Positions 19,692 through 27,364 of a stretch of 64,000 nucleotides of DNA are shown one piece after another. Each line of letters opens with the position of its first letter. Position 1 is the stretch's first letter. The DNA lies in assembly GCA_034521575.1 (NCBI GenBank), contig JAXHMJ010000002.1, positions 1,109,085 through 1,173,084 on the forward strand, given 5' to 3'. The DNA comes from a candidate division KSB1 bacterium (GTDB taxonomy: Bacteria; Zhuqueibacterota; Zhuqueibacteria; Residuimicrobiales; Krinioviventaceae). The notes beneath the pieces were generated by a model. That model did not search any database. It was not told the origin of the DNA and saw nothing but the letters and a program-made list of their open reading frames with translations. Position numbers and translations under genes: made by a program.

Positions 19692-21311
19692 TTAGGGTTT
19701 CACCTTATAAATCAAGGCGTAGCGATTTCCGGCACCCAGCTTGCTGACAAATTCGAATCCCGGATGCTCTTCGGGCGTTTCCAGAAAAGAAATCGTCTTC
19801 CATCCCCTTGTTTCCAGTTTCCATTGATACCACGAATAATCGGATTCATAGATACGATTGTCGTAAAGCCAGGCCACATGCGTGACATCACGCGCTGTCA
19901 GCCATTTACGCAGAGAATCCGGTTTGGTGTTGGGCAATTGCGTCAAATTCAGGAAAGTGCTGCTGTCCCGTCCTGAATAATATTGTGCAATATAGGGCTG
20001 AGAGATAACCATTCTGGTATTTTTCGGTTGATCTGCAAACCATTCAGCCGCAAGTCTGTATTCCGCTTTGGCATAATGAATCTGGTAAAACTGATCACTG
20101 TGATTTCTCAGCATTCCCATTGAAACAGGCAGGGAAAAAAGTAAAAATACGAGCGCAAACATCAGGTTACAGCGGCGCATTTCAAGCAATGCAAATCCGG
20201 CCAGAGCCGAGTTAAACAGAACGAATGCGGTCCAGGAAAATCGAAAACCGGCGCTCTGGAAACGGACGAGCAGGATTATTTCCGCCGTAACCAAAAGCAC
20301 CAATGGAATGATTAATTTATTTTTCTGCAAAAATTTCAAGATCCATTGTTTGATAGCAGATTGTGTCGCCAAAGAATATCCGCCAAGTAAAATCAGAAAA
20401 ATTGTATCCCAGGTTATGATTACCAGGTAATCTTTATTCTTTGTAAACCATACCATATGGATTACCGCAAACGCAAGATAATACATAACAAGATACAAAG
20501 TCTCCCGCGGCATTTTTCGCATAAACACAACAATTCCATACAGCATGAGGACAACGCCGCCGAGCGCCGGAATTAAATAAACAGAATTCGGCAGAAATTC
20601 AAAAGTTCCCTGCAGCAAAATAGGCAGATAGGCCAGAGTGATTGAGCCTTTTGAATAAAAATCTGTGTAGCTTTGTCCATCGCCCTGACTGGAGGACAAG
20701 AATGTCCAGGCGATCAAAAATGCCAATGACAATAATGATAACGAAACGGTTTTTATCCTGTTTCGCCGGGTAAAAAACTCGCTCCCGCCGATTCCGGCAA
20801 CGGTGCATGCCCCTTCGTATCGAACCGTTGTACTTGCAAAACCGACAAGATACGCCCAGCGCTTTCGCCGTATAAACAGCCAAAACGCCCAAAAACCCAG
20901 GGCCAGAAGCAATAGCTCTGCTTTGGGCTTGATGATCATCCGGATTGTCGACGGGTGCAGAGCCCATGCCCAGACCAACAAAAAAGCCCAGCGGCCAATA
21001 AAATGCCGACCGATAGAATAAAGAAACACAAAACTGATTGCCGCACAGATTAGATTGATCGTTTCAGTGGCGTATAATTCCCGATTCCGGCCTTTAACAG
21101 GGGTTGAAGTAAGCGCAATCAAGGCTGAATACAAGGGCGGGCGTTTGGATATTCCCGGATTTTCAAGATTACGCATCGCTATGGCTTTTTCACGATAATC
21201 AAAAAAATCACTGTCCGGCACATAAAATTCATTAACATACTGTCCAATATACACCGCAAAACTGACAAACAGCAATAAAAGCGGTAAAAAGGATTTCACT
21301 CTACAGATCAT
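19692..21311 (-). CDS. GT39/ArnT-like polytopic glycosyltransferase family protein
   Basis: Integral membrane protein of 539 residues with about eleven to twelve hydrophobic helices in residues 1-400 and a soluble C-terminal part. The first loop carries an acidic cluster (YVPDSDFFDYREKA) and KRPPLYSALIAL, typical of dolichyl/undecaprenyl-phosphate-sugar transferases of the PMT/ArnT superfamily. A C-terminal globular tail (DSSTFLNLTQLP, VTHVAWLYDNR) resembles that of other bacterial members. It would add sugar from a lipid carrier to a periplasmic acceptor; the acceptor is unknown. The frame is intact. Confidence 0.72.
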   Translation of the reverse strand: MICRVKSFLPLLLLFVSFAVYIGQYVNEFYVPDSDFFDYREKAIAMRNLENPGISKRPPLYSALIALTSTPVKGRNRELYATETINLICAAISFVFLYSIGRHFIGRWAFLLVWAWALHPSTIRMIIKPKAELLLLALGFWAFWLFIRRKRWAYLVGFASTTVRYEGACTVAGIGGSEFFTRRNRIKTVSLSLLSLAFLIAWTFLSSSQGDGQSYTDFYSKGSITLAYLPILLQGTFEFLPNSVYLIPALGGVVLMLYGIVVFMRKMPRETLYLVMYYLAFAVIHMVWFTKNKDYLVIITWDTIFLILLGGYSLATQSAIKQWILKFLQKNKLIIPLVLLVTAEIILLVRFQSAGFRFSWTAFVLFNSALAGFALLEMRRCNLMFALVFLLFSLPVSMGMLRNHSDQFYQIHYAKAEYRLAAEWFADQPKNTRMVISQPYIAQYYSGRDSSTFLNLTQLPNTKPDSLRKWLTARDVTHVAWLYDNRIYESDYSWYQWKLETRGWKTISFLETPEEHPGFEFVSKLGAGNRYALIYKVKP

Positions 21312-21381
21312 GTCTTGCTTGTCTCTTTCCGGCTTTTATAAATTCAAATGGTATCAGCACCCATTCACAGGCCTATAAAAA

Positions 21382-21424
21382 ACTGGTTTATATTTCCAAT
21401 AAACCCAAAGAAATATAAACCAGT
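21382..21424 (-). terminator. Strong 15-bp stem-loop terminator
   Basis: ACTGGTTTATATTTC (21382-21396) is the exact reverse complement of GAAATATAAACCAGT (21410-21424). Read on the minus strand the stem is followed by TTTTTTAT. This is the expected layout for a Rho-independent terminator ending the TolB-like gene or the whole NifX/Mrp run. Confidence 0.75.
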
Positions 21425-21488
21425 AAATTGTGTAAATCAAGTAAGAAAATAATGATATTCAAAATAATTTGTGCATAGAGTGCTATCT

Positions 21489-22993
21489 TTATTTAAACAG
21501 TTTGGTATTACTGATAAAAGCCACATAGTTACCATCCGGAGACCAGCTCGGTACATTCATCGTTCCCTGACCGCCATAGACATAAGCAACAATGTTTGGT
21601 TCTTTCCGGTTAACAGACATCATACGCAAATAGACGTGTTTGTAAAAAGGATGGTCTCCCGATTCGATTTCAGGCCTATAAGAAAGAAAAATAATATATT
21701 TTCCGTCTGGTGAGATATGTGGAAACCAATCATTGTACTCGTCAAAGGTGATCTGTTCTTCTTCACTTCCATCTGGGCGCATTCGCCAAATCTGCATGGT
21801 GCCGGTGCGGTTGGAATTAAAGTATATATAATCACCATTTGGTGTAAACTCGGAGCCATCATCCAGAGTTGGTGTATCAGTTAATTGCTCTTCCTGTTTG
21901 GTATCCACAGAAATTCTGTAAATATCATACTGTCCATTGCGTTCCGCCGTATAGATCAGATATTTTTCATCCGGCGACCATCCGTGTAGATACGAGGGGC
22001 CTTTCTCTGTGATCTGTTTCGGTGTTCCGCCCGAGGCAGGCAGGGTGTATATAATGGACTGTCCATCATGTTCGTCACTGTGATGACTGATCCCCAGTTT
22101 TTTACCGTCAAACGAGAGCACATGGTCGTTATTATTGTTCGTGGCAAATGCGGTTTCCAGTCTATCCGTACAATAGGTCAGCAGGTCAAAATTATAAAGC
22201 AGTCCTTCACTGTTATAGATCAACCGGGTACCAAGCGGGTGCCAATTCGGGGCCTGCAGTGAACGCGGCTCGCTGTGCAATATTTTACGCAATCCGGTTT
22301 TGACGTTAAGAATTTCAATATGGCTGCCGATATAATCCTGATAAGGTGTAAAATCGGGTCTGCCGGCTGGATAATCCGAACATTTTGAAACAAAGCGGAT
22401 TCTACCACATCGGAATCATGTGAACAGACGTACAATCCGGCCAATACATTGTCATTCAGACTCGATTTTTTCCGCACAGATACAAACGGCTGTCCAAACT
22501 CAGCTGTAGACATGATAAACATATCGCCGCGGCGTTCGAGCTGGACTACATCCGGTGCCTGGATATCGGACTGAACTTCTTCGGTGTCCGCCCCTCGCGT
22601 ATCGCGGTACTGCAGAGAGGTCAGTCCGTCACCGTGAACACAGGCATTGACATGTGCTGACTGGGATGATAGAGTATTTCGGACAATCCATCCCAGTTTA
22701 CGATGCGCATTAACACCCTTTCCCAAAAATTTGACATTTGCCCGAAGAATAAAATCACCACTCAATTGCTTGTAAAGATAGTGAAATTCATCCTGCCCAA
22801 ACCACATATTGGTACCGGCTCCGGAGAGGGTGTATTCCTGTGTATTGGCACGATAGGAGACCTGCCCCGGATGCTTGACATTACCGACATCTGTGTTTTT
22901 TTCGAAAACACCCGTTTTGTTAGAAGAAGCATGCATAAGTGAAACTCCGCATATTAAAACTATTATCACAAAGCTGAAATAAAACTTTTTCAT
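21489..22993 (-). CDS. Exported TolB/WD40-like protein with N-terminal beta-sandwich domain (one frameshift)
   Basis: Exported protein of about 500 residues. Seen: a signal peptide (KKFYFSFVIIVLICGVSLMHA), a concanavalin-like N-terminal domain (GTNMWFGQDEFHYLY, LGWIVRN) and a C-terminal TolB-type propeller with repeats such as GWSPDEKYLIYTAERNGQYD, FTPNGDYIYFNSNRTG, ISPDGKYIIFLSYRP and WSPDGNYVAFISN. The frame breaks in the CCC near 22365 (GCAGACCCGATT); repair gives QPADPDFTPYQDYIG. The start at 22993 has AGG upstream. It may be a carbohydrate-binding or sensory surface protein; the role is unknown. Confidence 0.82.
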
Positions 22994-23012
22994 AAAAAAC
23001 CTCATTGAATCT

Positions 23013-23369
23013 TTAATGACTGCACATGTTTTCACCCGTTTCAAGAACACCGCCTGCAAAATCCCGGACCAGTTGTTCCGGGTCGGTAGCCATAGCACCC
23101 GTTACAACTTTGATGCCATTCTGTTCAAACAGCATTTGCGCCCGATTCCCCATTCCACCGGCAATAATCACATCAGCGCCCAGTTCGTGCAGCCAACGCG
23201 GCAAAACTCCCGGCTCATGCGGCGGTGGGGTGTGGTCGTTGCGGGAAACGATCTTTTTTTCAGTCATATCATATTCAATCACAGCAAACTGTTCGCAATG
23301 CCCGAAATGCATACTCAATTTACCGCTTACCACAGGCACCGCGTATTTGACTAATTTTTTCTGATTCAT
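23013..23369 (-). CDS. NifX/NafY-type dinitrogenase iron-molybdenum cofactor-like protein
   Basis: Small protein (118 residues) of the Fe-Mo cofactor-binding-like fold. Seen: KYAVPVVSGKLSMHFGHCEQF, DHTPPPHEPGVLPRWL and ADVIIAGGMGNRAQMLFEQNGI. Such proteins bind or carry metal-sulfur clusters; in sulfate reducers the relative ORP binds a Mo-Cu cluster. A His-rich linker (HTPPPHEPG) could bind metal. Its ATG overlaps the stop of the Mrp gene (ATGA). It is the last gene of the PadR-headed cluster. Confidence 0.85.
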   Translation of the reverse strand: MNQKKLVKYAVPVVSGKLSMHFGHCEQFAVIEYDMTEKKIVSRNDHTPPPHEPGVLPRWLHELGADVIIAGGMGNRAQMLFEQNGIKVVTGAMATDPEQLVRDFAGGVLETGENMCSH

Positions 23370-24196
23370 GTCTTGGCTCCTTTAATCTTTTCAACAAGTT
23401 GTTCAACAATAGATAGAAATGATTGAGCCGTTTCAGATTTGCCGTAATGATAGACATAGGGCTTGCCCTCATCACTGGCCTGCACAATTTGCGGCTCAAT
23501 CGGTATTTTCCCCAAAAAGGCGACATTCATTTCCCTGGACATACTCTCACCGCCTCCGGTTTTGAAAATATCATGAGTGGCGCCGCAGGATGGACAGACA
23601 AAACCGCTCATATTTTCAATAACACCGAGGACCGGCAAGTTGAGTTTTTCGCAAAATTGGATCGATCGACGCACATCGGATGTGGAAAGAGCCTGGGGTG
23701 TGGTCACAACAACAGCGCCGGTGGCATTTTTCACCAGCTGAACAACGGATAAAGGCTCATCACCGGTTCCGGGAGGCGAATCAAAAATCAGATAATCCAG
23801 ATCACCCCATTCCACATCTTTGAGCATTTGCTTAATCGCACCCATCTTCATAGGACCGCGCCAGATCACAGCATCCCGGCTCTGCACGAGCATGCCCAAA
23901 GATAAGACTTTGAGATTTTCCGAAAAATTAACCGGTACCAGTTTATCATTTTTCATGTCCACCTGACGCCCTTCCAGTCCCATTAATCGGGGAATGCTTG
24001 GGCCATGGAAATCCACATCAAGCAGTCCCACTTTATTGCCGTTCAACGCTAGGGACAGTGCGAGATTCGCTGATACAGTGCTCTTGCCCACTCCTCCCTT
24101 TCCGGAGAGAACAAGAATTTTATACTTGATACGATTTAAATTTTTTTCAAGATCAATCTGTTCCAGTGCTTGATCCAGATTTTCATTCTGATTCAT
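23366..24196 (-). CDS. mrp: Mrp/NBP35-family iron-sulfur carrier ATPase
   Basis: P-loop ATPase of 276 residues that carries Fe-S clusters. Seen: the deviant Walker A LSGKGGVGKSTVSANLAL, the A' motif LLDVDFHGPSIPRLMG, FDSPPGTGDEPLS and a C-terminal CxxC (GFVCPSCGATHD) used for cluster binding between subunits. There is no N-terminal DUF59 domain. It lies between a MinD-ferredoxin ATPase and a NifX-like gene, an arrangement also seen in ORP loci. Confidence 0.9.
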   Translation of the reverse strand: MNQNENLDQALEQIDLEKNLNRIKYKILVLSGKGGVGKSTVSANLALSLALNGNKVGLLDVDFHGPSIPRLMGLEGRQVDMKNDKLVPVNFSENLKVLSLGMLVQSRDAVIWRGPMKMGAIKQMLKDVEWGDLDYLIFDSPPGTGDEPLSVVQLVKNATGAVVVTTPQALSTSDVRRSIQFCEKLNLPVLGVIENMSGFVCPSCGATHDIFKTGGGESMSREMNVAFLGKIPIEPQIVQASDEGKPYVYHYGKSETAQSFLSIVEQLVEKIKGAKT

Positions 24197-24216
24197 TAAT
24201 CATCTCCTGACAAATA

Positions 24217-25083
24217 TTAAACAGCGTTTAATTCCTTAATTGTATTTTTCCACAAAGATCTAAATACAGTCTCCAGTTCTGAATTTCCAATTTCAACAGG
24301 AGTCTGTGCATTGACTTGAGCATGAACTATACCCGGATCGAATGGAATGGTTCCCAATATCGGGATTTCTTTTTGCTCGCAGAAATTTCTGATGCTTTTT
24401 GTAAGCTCCTCCTGCAAATCATATTTATTGATGCAGATTCCCGTCGGGACATCAAAATGCTCAGCCATGCCAATCACCCGCTTCATATCGTGAATGGCCG
24501 AAAGTGTCGGTTCTGTGACAATTAGCAGATAAGAGGCTCCGCCTATGGCTGCGATAACCGGACATCCCGTGCCCGGAGGGCCGTCAACTATCAACAGATC
24601 ATGTTTGTTTTCCTCTGCAATCATTTTAGCCTTTTGTCGTACAAGCGTTACCAGTTTCCCGGAATTCTCCTCAGCAATTCCCAATTTTGCATGTACAGCA
24701 GGACCAAAACGCGTTTTAGAAAAATACCATTCTCCATTTTCCCGGGAATTGAACTGTATAGCCTGGAGCGGACAATTCCAGACACAGACACCGCAGCCTT
24801 CGCAGGCAACAGGATCCACCTGAAAATCCCCGGTAATTGCATCAAACCGACAGACCTCAGTGCAACGTCCGCATGGGTTGCAGAGTTGCGGATCAATCCA
24901 CGCCTGTTTTCCACCGGAAAAAGTATGCTTTTCCTGAACGACAGGACGCATTAGCACATGTAGATTTGCGGCATCCACATCTGCATCTGCTAAAACTGCA
25001 TTCTCTGCCAGCGCTGCAAAAGAACCGGTGACAGTGGTTTTTCCGGTACCGCCCTTACCGCTTATAATGACAAGTTCTTTCAT
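24217..25083 (-). CDS. MinD-superfamily P-loop ATPase with inserted 2[4Fe-4S] ferredoxin domain (copy 2)
   Basis: ATPase of 288 residues. Walker A is IISGKGGTGKTTVTGSFA. Near residues 60-110 a bacterial ferredoxin domain with two CxxCxxCxxxC clusters (CNPCGRCTEVC, CEGCGVCVWNC) is inserted. A switch motif IVDGPPGTGCPV follows. It is paralogous to the gene directly upstream, and the pair is typical of ORP-like and NifX-associated clusters. The role is probably ATP-dependent assembly or transfer of a metal cluster. It starts two bases after the paralogue ends. Confidence 0.9.
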   Translation of the reverse strand: MKELVIISGKGGTGKTTVTGSFAALAENAVLADADVDAANLHVLMRPVVQEKHTFSGGKQAWIDPQLCNPCGRCTEVCRFDAITGDFQVDPVACEGCGVCVWNCPLQAIQFNSRENGEWYFSKTRFGPAVHAKLGIAEENSGKLVTLVRQKAKMIAEENKHDLLIVDGPPGTGCPVIAAIGGASYLLIVTEPTLSAIHDMKRVIGMAEHFDVPTGICINKYDLQEELTKSIRNFCEQKEIPILGTIPFDPGIVHAQVNAQTPVEIGNSELETVFRSLWKNTIKELNAV

Positions 25084-25085
25084 GA

Positions 25086-25931
25086 TTAAATCCGAGTTTC
25101 AATTGCTTGATAAATATCTGTAAATGTATTTTTAAATTCATCCATCTCTATCACCAGTTTTCCGGTTGCATAAGCCTGAGCAATAGTACGGCTATAGGGA
25201 ATTTTCGCCAATATATCTATTTCATGTTCAAGGCAAAATTCCTCCACCCTGTCATCTCCCAAAGTGGAACGATTGATGATGACACCGAAACGTTTTTCTA
25301 ATTTGCGCAAAAGATTCACAGACAACTTTAAATCATTATACCCGAAAGGAGTTGGTTCGGTCACCAATATAACATAATCAACATCCCGAACTGTTTCGAC
25401 AACCGGACATGACGTGCCGGGCGGTGCATCGATGATCGCTATCTCATCCGCAGCGATGTGTTTCTTTACAGCAGCAATCACAGGTGGCGCTTTGGCCTCT
25501 CCGATATTCAATTCACCGCTGACAATATTCAGATCTTTCGCAAACCCATAATGGCATACTCCGGTCGGATAATCTACTTCCCGAATTGCATTCTCAGGAC
25601 AAGCCAACCTACAGCCGCCGCATCCATGACACAATTCATTAAAAACCAGCACGCTTGAGCCAAAGACACCAATCGCATTAAATTCACAAACCTTGTGACA
25701 ATTCCCGCACAAATTGCATTTATCCTGATCCACCTGGGGAACTAATATGTTGACCGGTTCACTGTTTGTCCACTCTGCGTGGATAAATAAATTGCTGTTG
25801 GGTGCTTCTACATCACAATCCAGCAATCGGGTCTTGATGTGCTGTCTGGATAAAGACACAGCTAAATTTGTTGCTACAAAAGTTTTTCCGGTTCCACCTT
25901 TACCGCTGGCAACTGCAATCTTCTTGAACAT
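25086..25931 (-). CDS. MinD-superfamily P-loop ATPase with inserted 2[4Fe-4S] ferredoxin domain (copy 1)
   Basis: ATPase of 281 residues. Walker A is VASGKGGTGKTFVATNLAV; the ferredoxin insert has CNLCGNCHKVC and CHGCGGCRLAC; the switch is IIDAPPGTSCPV. The LLDCDVEAPNSNLF segment is typical of this family. It is the partner of copy 2, with which it may form a heterodimer (inference). The gene lies 28 bases after a NifX-like gene. Confidence 0.9.
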   Translation of the reverse strand: MFKKIAVASGKGGTGKTFVATNLAVSLSRQHIKTRLLDCDVEAPNSNLFIHAEWTNSEPVNILVPQVDQDKCNLCGNCHKVCEFNAIGVFGSSVLVFNELCHGCGGCRLACPENAIREVDYPTGVCHYGFAKDLNIVSGELNIGEAKAPPVIAAVKKHIAADEIAIIDAPPGTSCPVVETVRDVDYVILVTEPTPFGYNDLKLSVNLLRKLEKRFGVIINRSTLGDDRVEEFCLEHEIDILAKIPYSRTIAQAYATGKLVIEMDEFKNTFTDIYQAIETRI

Positions 25932-25959
25932 TCTTGATACCTGTTTTTATTAACAATCT

Positions 25960-26322
25960 CTACCAGTGACCCTCTACATCCGCTTGATCAGCTTTCTGTA
26001 ATTTACCGGTTTGAAAAGCTTCAATGGCATCGGTCACATCTCCCTGTACATGGGTATAAACAGACACACCGGCAGCATTCAAAGCACGAAACGCCTTGGG
26101 TCCACAATGACCGGTCAACAGAGAATCTACCCCGGCATTAACTATTGTCTGAGCAGACTGTATCCCGGCTCCAGAAGGAGACTGTAAGTTCTGTTCATTA
26201 TCGAGAAAAGTAATATCCCCGGACTCTGAATCAAATATCATGAAATATTTTGCGCGTCCGAATCTCGGATCAATCAACGTATCCCTTTGCCTGTTTTGGC
26301 ATGGTATCGCTATTTTCATCAT
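25960..26322 (-). CDS. NifB/NifX-type dinitrogenase iron-molybdenum cofactor-like protein
   Basis: Protein of 120 residues with MKIAIPCQNRQRDTLIDPRFGRAKYF, LTGHCGPKAFRALNAAGV and a C-terminal DAIEAFQTGKL. These are hallmarks of the small Fe-Mo cofactor-like proteins found beside MinD-ferredoxin ATPases. The start is ATG 26322 (or the adjacent ATG) after AGGGAG. It overlaps the 3' end of the PadR gene by about 50 bases in another frame, so the two are translationally close. Confidence 0.85.
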   Translation of the reverse strand: MMKIAIPCQNRQRDTLIDPRFGRAKYFMIFDSESGDITFLDNEQNLQSPSGAGIQSAQTIVNAGVDSLLTGHCGPKAFRALNAAGVSVYTHVQGDVTDAIEAFQTGKLQKADQADVEGHW

Positions 26323-26680
26323 GTTCTCCCTTTAGCTGGTTTAACTTTTCTGCAAATGCTTCCAGACTTTTGAGCCGTTTTTGAATAATGGCTCGCCAGA
26401 CATGCAAATGCTCATTTCCACTTTTTGTTAATTTGTACAAACGTTTTGCAGGTCCGGCGCCCGAGGTATCCCATTCTGAAATAACATATCCGAATTTCTC
26501 AAGATGGCGCAGCGTTCTATAAACCGCGCCGGCATCGGCATCTTGATCCATAAAGCCCAGATGAGGCAAAGCTGCCATAAGCTCGTACCCGTGTGCCGGT
26601 TTTTCCCACAACAAGTACAAAATCGACGCCTCAAGCCAGCGCGCCTGTCTGCGTTTGGGACAATTACAATCTTGATTCAT
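26270..26680 (-). CDS. PadR-family transcriptional regulator with N-terminal cysteines
   Basis: Winged-helix repressor of about 136 residues. Core: RWLEASILYLLWEKPAHGYELMA, AGAVYRTLRHLEKFGYVIS and AKRLYKLTKSGNEHL, then a C-terminal dimerisation helix (LKSLEAFAEKLNQL). The N-terminal MNQDCNCPKRRQ has a CxC that could ligate a metal or Fe-S cluster. It is first in the NifX/MinD/Mrp cluster and probably controls it. The start at ATG 26680 is preferred over an upstream in-frame codon. A palindrome lies directly upstream (26696-26714). Confidence 0.87.
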   Translation of the reverse strand: MNQDCNCPKRRQARWLEASILYLLWEKPAHGYELMAALPHLGFMDQDADAGAVYRTLRHLEKFGYVISEWDTSGAGPAKRLYKLTKSGNEHLHVWRAIIQKRLKSLEAFAEKLNQLKGEHDENSDTMPKQAKGYVD

Positions 26681-26695
26681 ATTTTTTCTCACATC

Positions 26696-26714
26696 TATAT
26701 GTTTATTACATATA
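26696..26714 (-). promoter_or_regulatory. Candidate PadR operator
   Basis: TATATG (26696-26701) and CATATA (26709-26714) form an inverted repeat with a seven-base spacer. It sits 15 bases upstream of the PadR start in very AT-rich sequence containing possible -10 boxes. PadR proteins commonly bind ATGT-N-ACAT type palindromes near their own promoters. A second inverted repeat, ACTCTTTT (26743-26750) with AAAAGAGT (26763-26770), lies further upstream, between the divergent genes. Confidence 0.5.
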
Positions 26715-26869
26715 AATATAATATATTAATTTTAAAAAGTCAACTCTTTTTATCAACTTTATAAAAGAGTCTGTATATTGGACTTAATTCTTGATTTATT
26801 CAATATTTTTTGTAAATTTATATATACATTAAAGAGCGTATAGAGCTCAGATAAAAGAGGATATGCTAT

Positions 26870-27301
26870 ATGGCAAAGAAAAAGCAATATGACGCCGGGG
26901 ATGAAATCGAAGCATTGTGCAATAAATGCAAAGGCCCGACGGTTCACGTAGTCGAATCCGTTAAAGATGACAAAGTAAACAAAGTACTTTGTAAAAGCTG
27001 TAACAGTTCGCATCGTTATAAAGACCCGAACACAGAACCTAAAAAAGCAAAGAAAACAGCCACTCCCAAAAAGCCTAAAAAAACCAAGGAGCAGCGTCGA
27101 TGGTCGAGAATGATGGGAAAAGCGGATACAGAACATGTCAAAGACTATGCTATGAACGAAATCTACAATGTCTATGACGTTGTCAACCATGAAACGTTCG
27201 GCGAGGGCGTGGTGGTCGAAATTTTGAATCCCACAAAAATAATGGTTACATTTGAGGACGGAAACAGAACTTTGGTGCAGAATCGGGAGCTTTCCGCATA
27301 A
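26870..27301 (+). CDS. Zinc-ribbon protein with UvrD/PcrA-like C-terminal motif
   Basis: Protein of 143 residues of unknown function. The N-terminal zinc ribbon has CNKC (about residue 17) and CKSC (about 42). A Lys/Pro-rich linker follows (PKKAKKTATPKKPKKTKEQ). The C-terminal segment (YDVVNHETFGEGVVVEI, then MVTFEDGNRTL) resembles the Tudor-like FGxGxV end of PcrA/UvrD helicases, which contacts RNA polymerase. A nucleic-acid or RNA polymerase-linked role is inferred. It is divergent from the PadR gene and ends in a strong terminator. Confidence 0.75.
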   Translation: MAKKKQYDAGDEIEALCNKCKGPTVHVVESVKDDKVNKVLCKSCNSSHRYKDPNTEPKKAKKTATPKKPKKTKEQRRWSRMMGKADTEHVKDYAMNEIYNVYDVVNHETFGEGVVVEILNPTKIMVTFEDGNRTLVQNRELSA

Positions 27302-27319
27302 TCATCCCTCTGAAATGTT

Positions 27320-27364
27320 CCCCAAGAGTTCATGTGAACTCCTGGGGATTCATTTCCATTTTTT
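27320..27364 (+). terminator. Rho-independent terminator
   Basis: CCCCAAGAGTTCA (27320-27332) pairs with TGAACTCCTGGGG (27335-27347) with one internal mismatch, followed by a T-rich stretch ending in T runs at 27359-27364. It ends the zinc-ribbon gene, just before the convergent acyl-CoA ligase gene. Confidence 0.85.
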
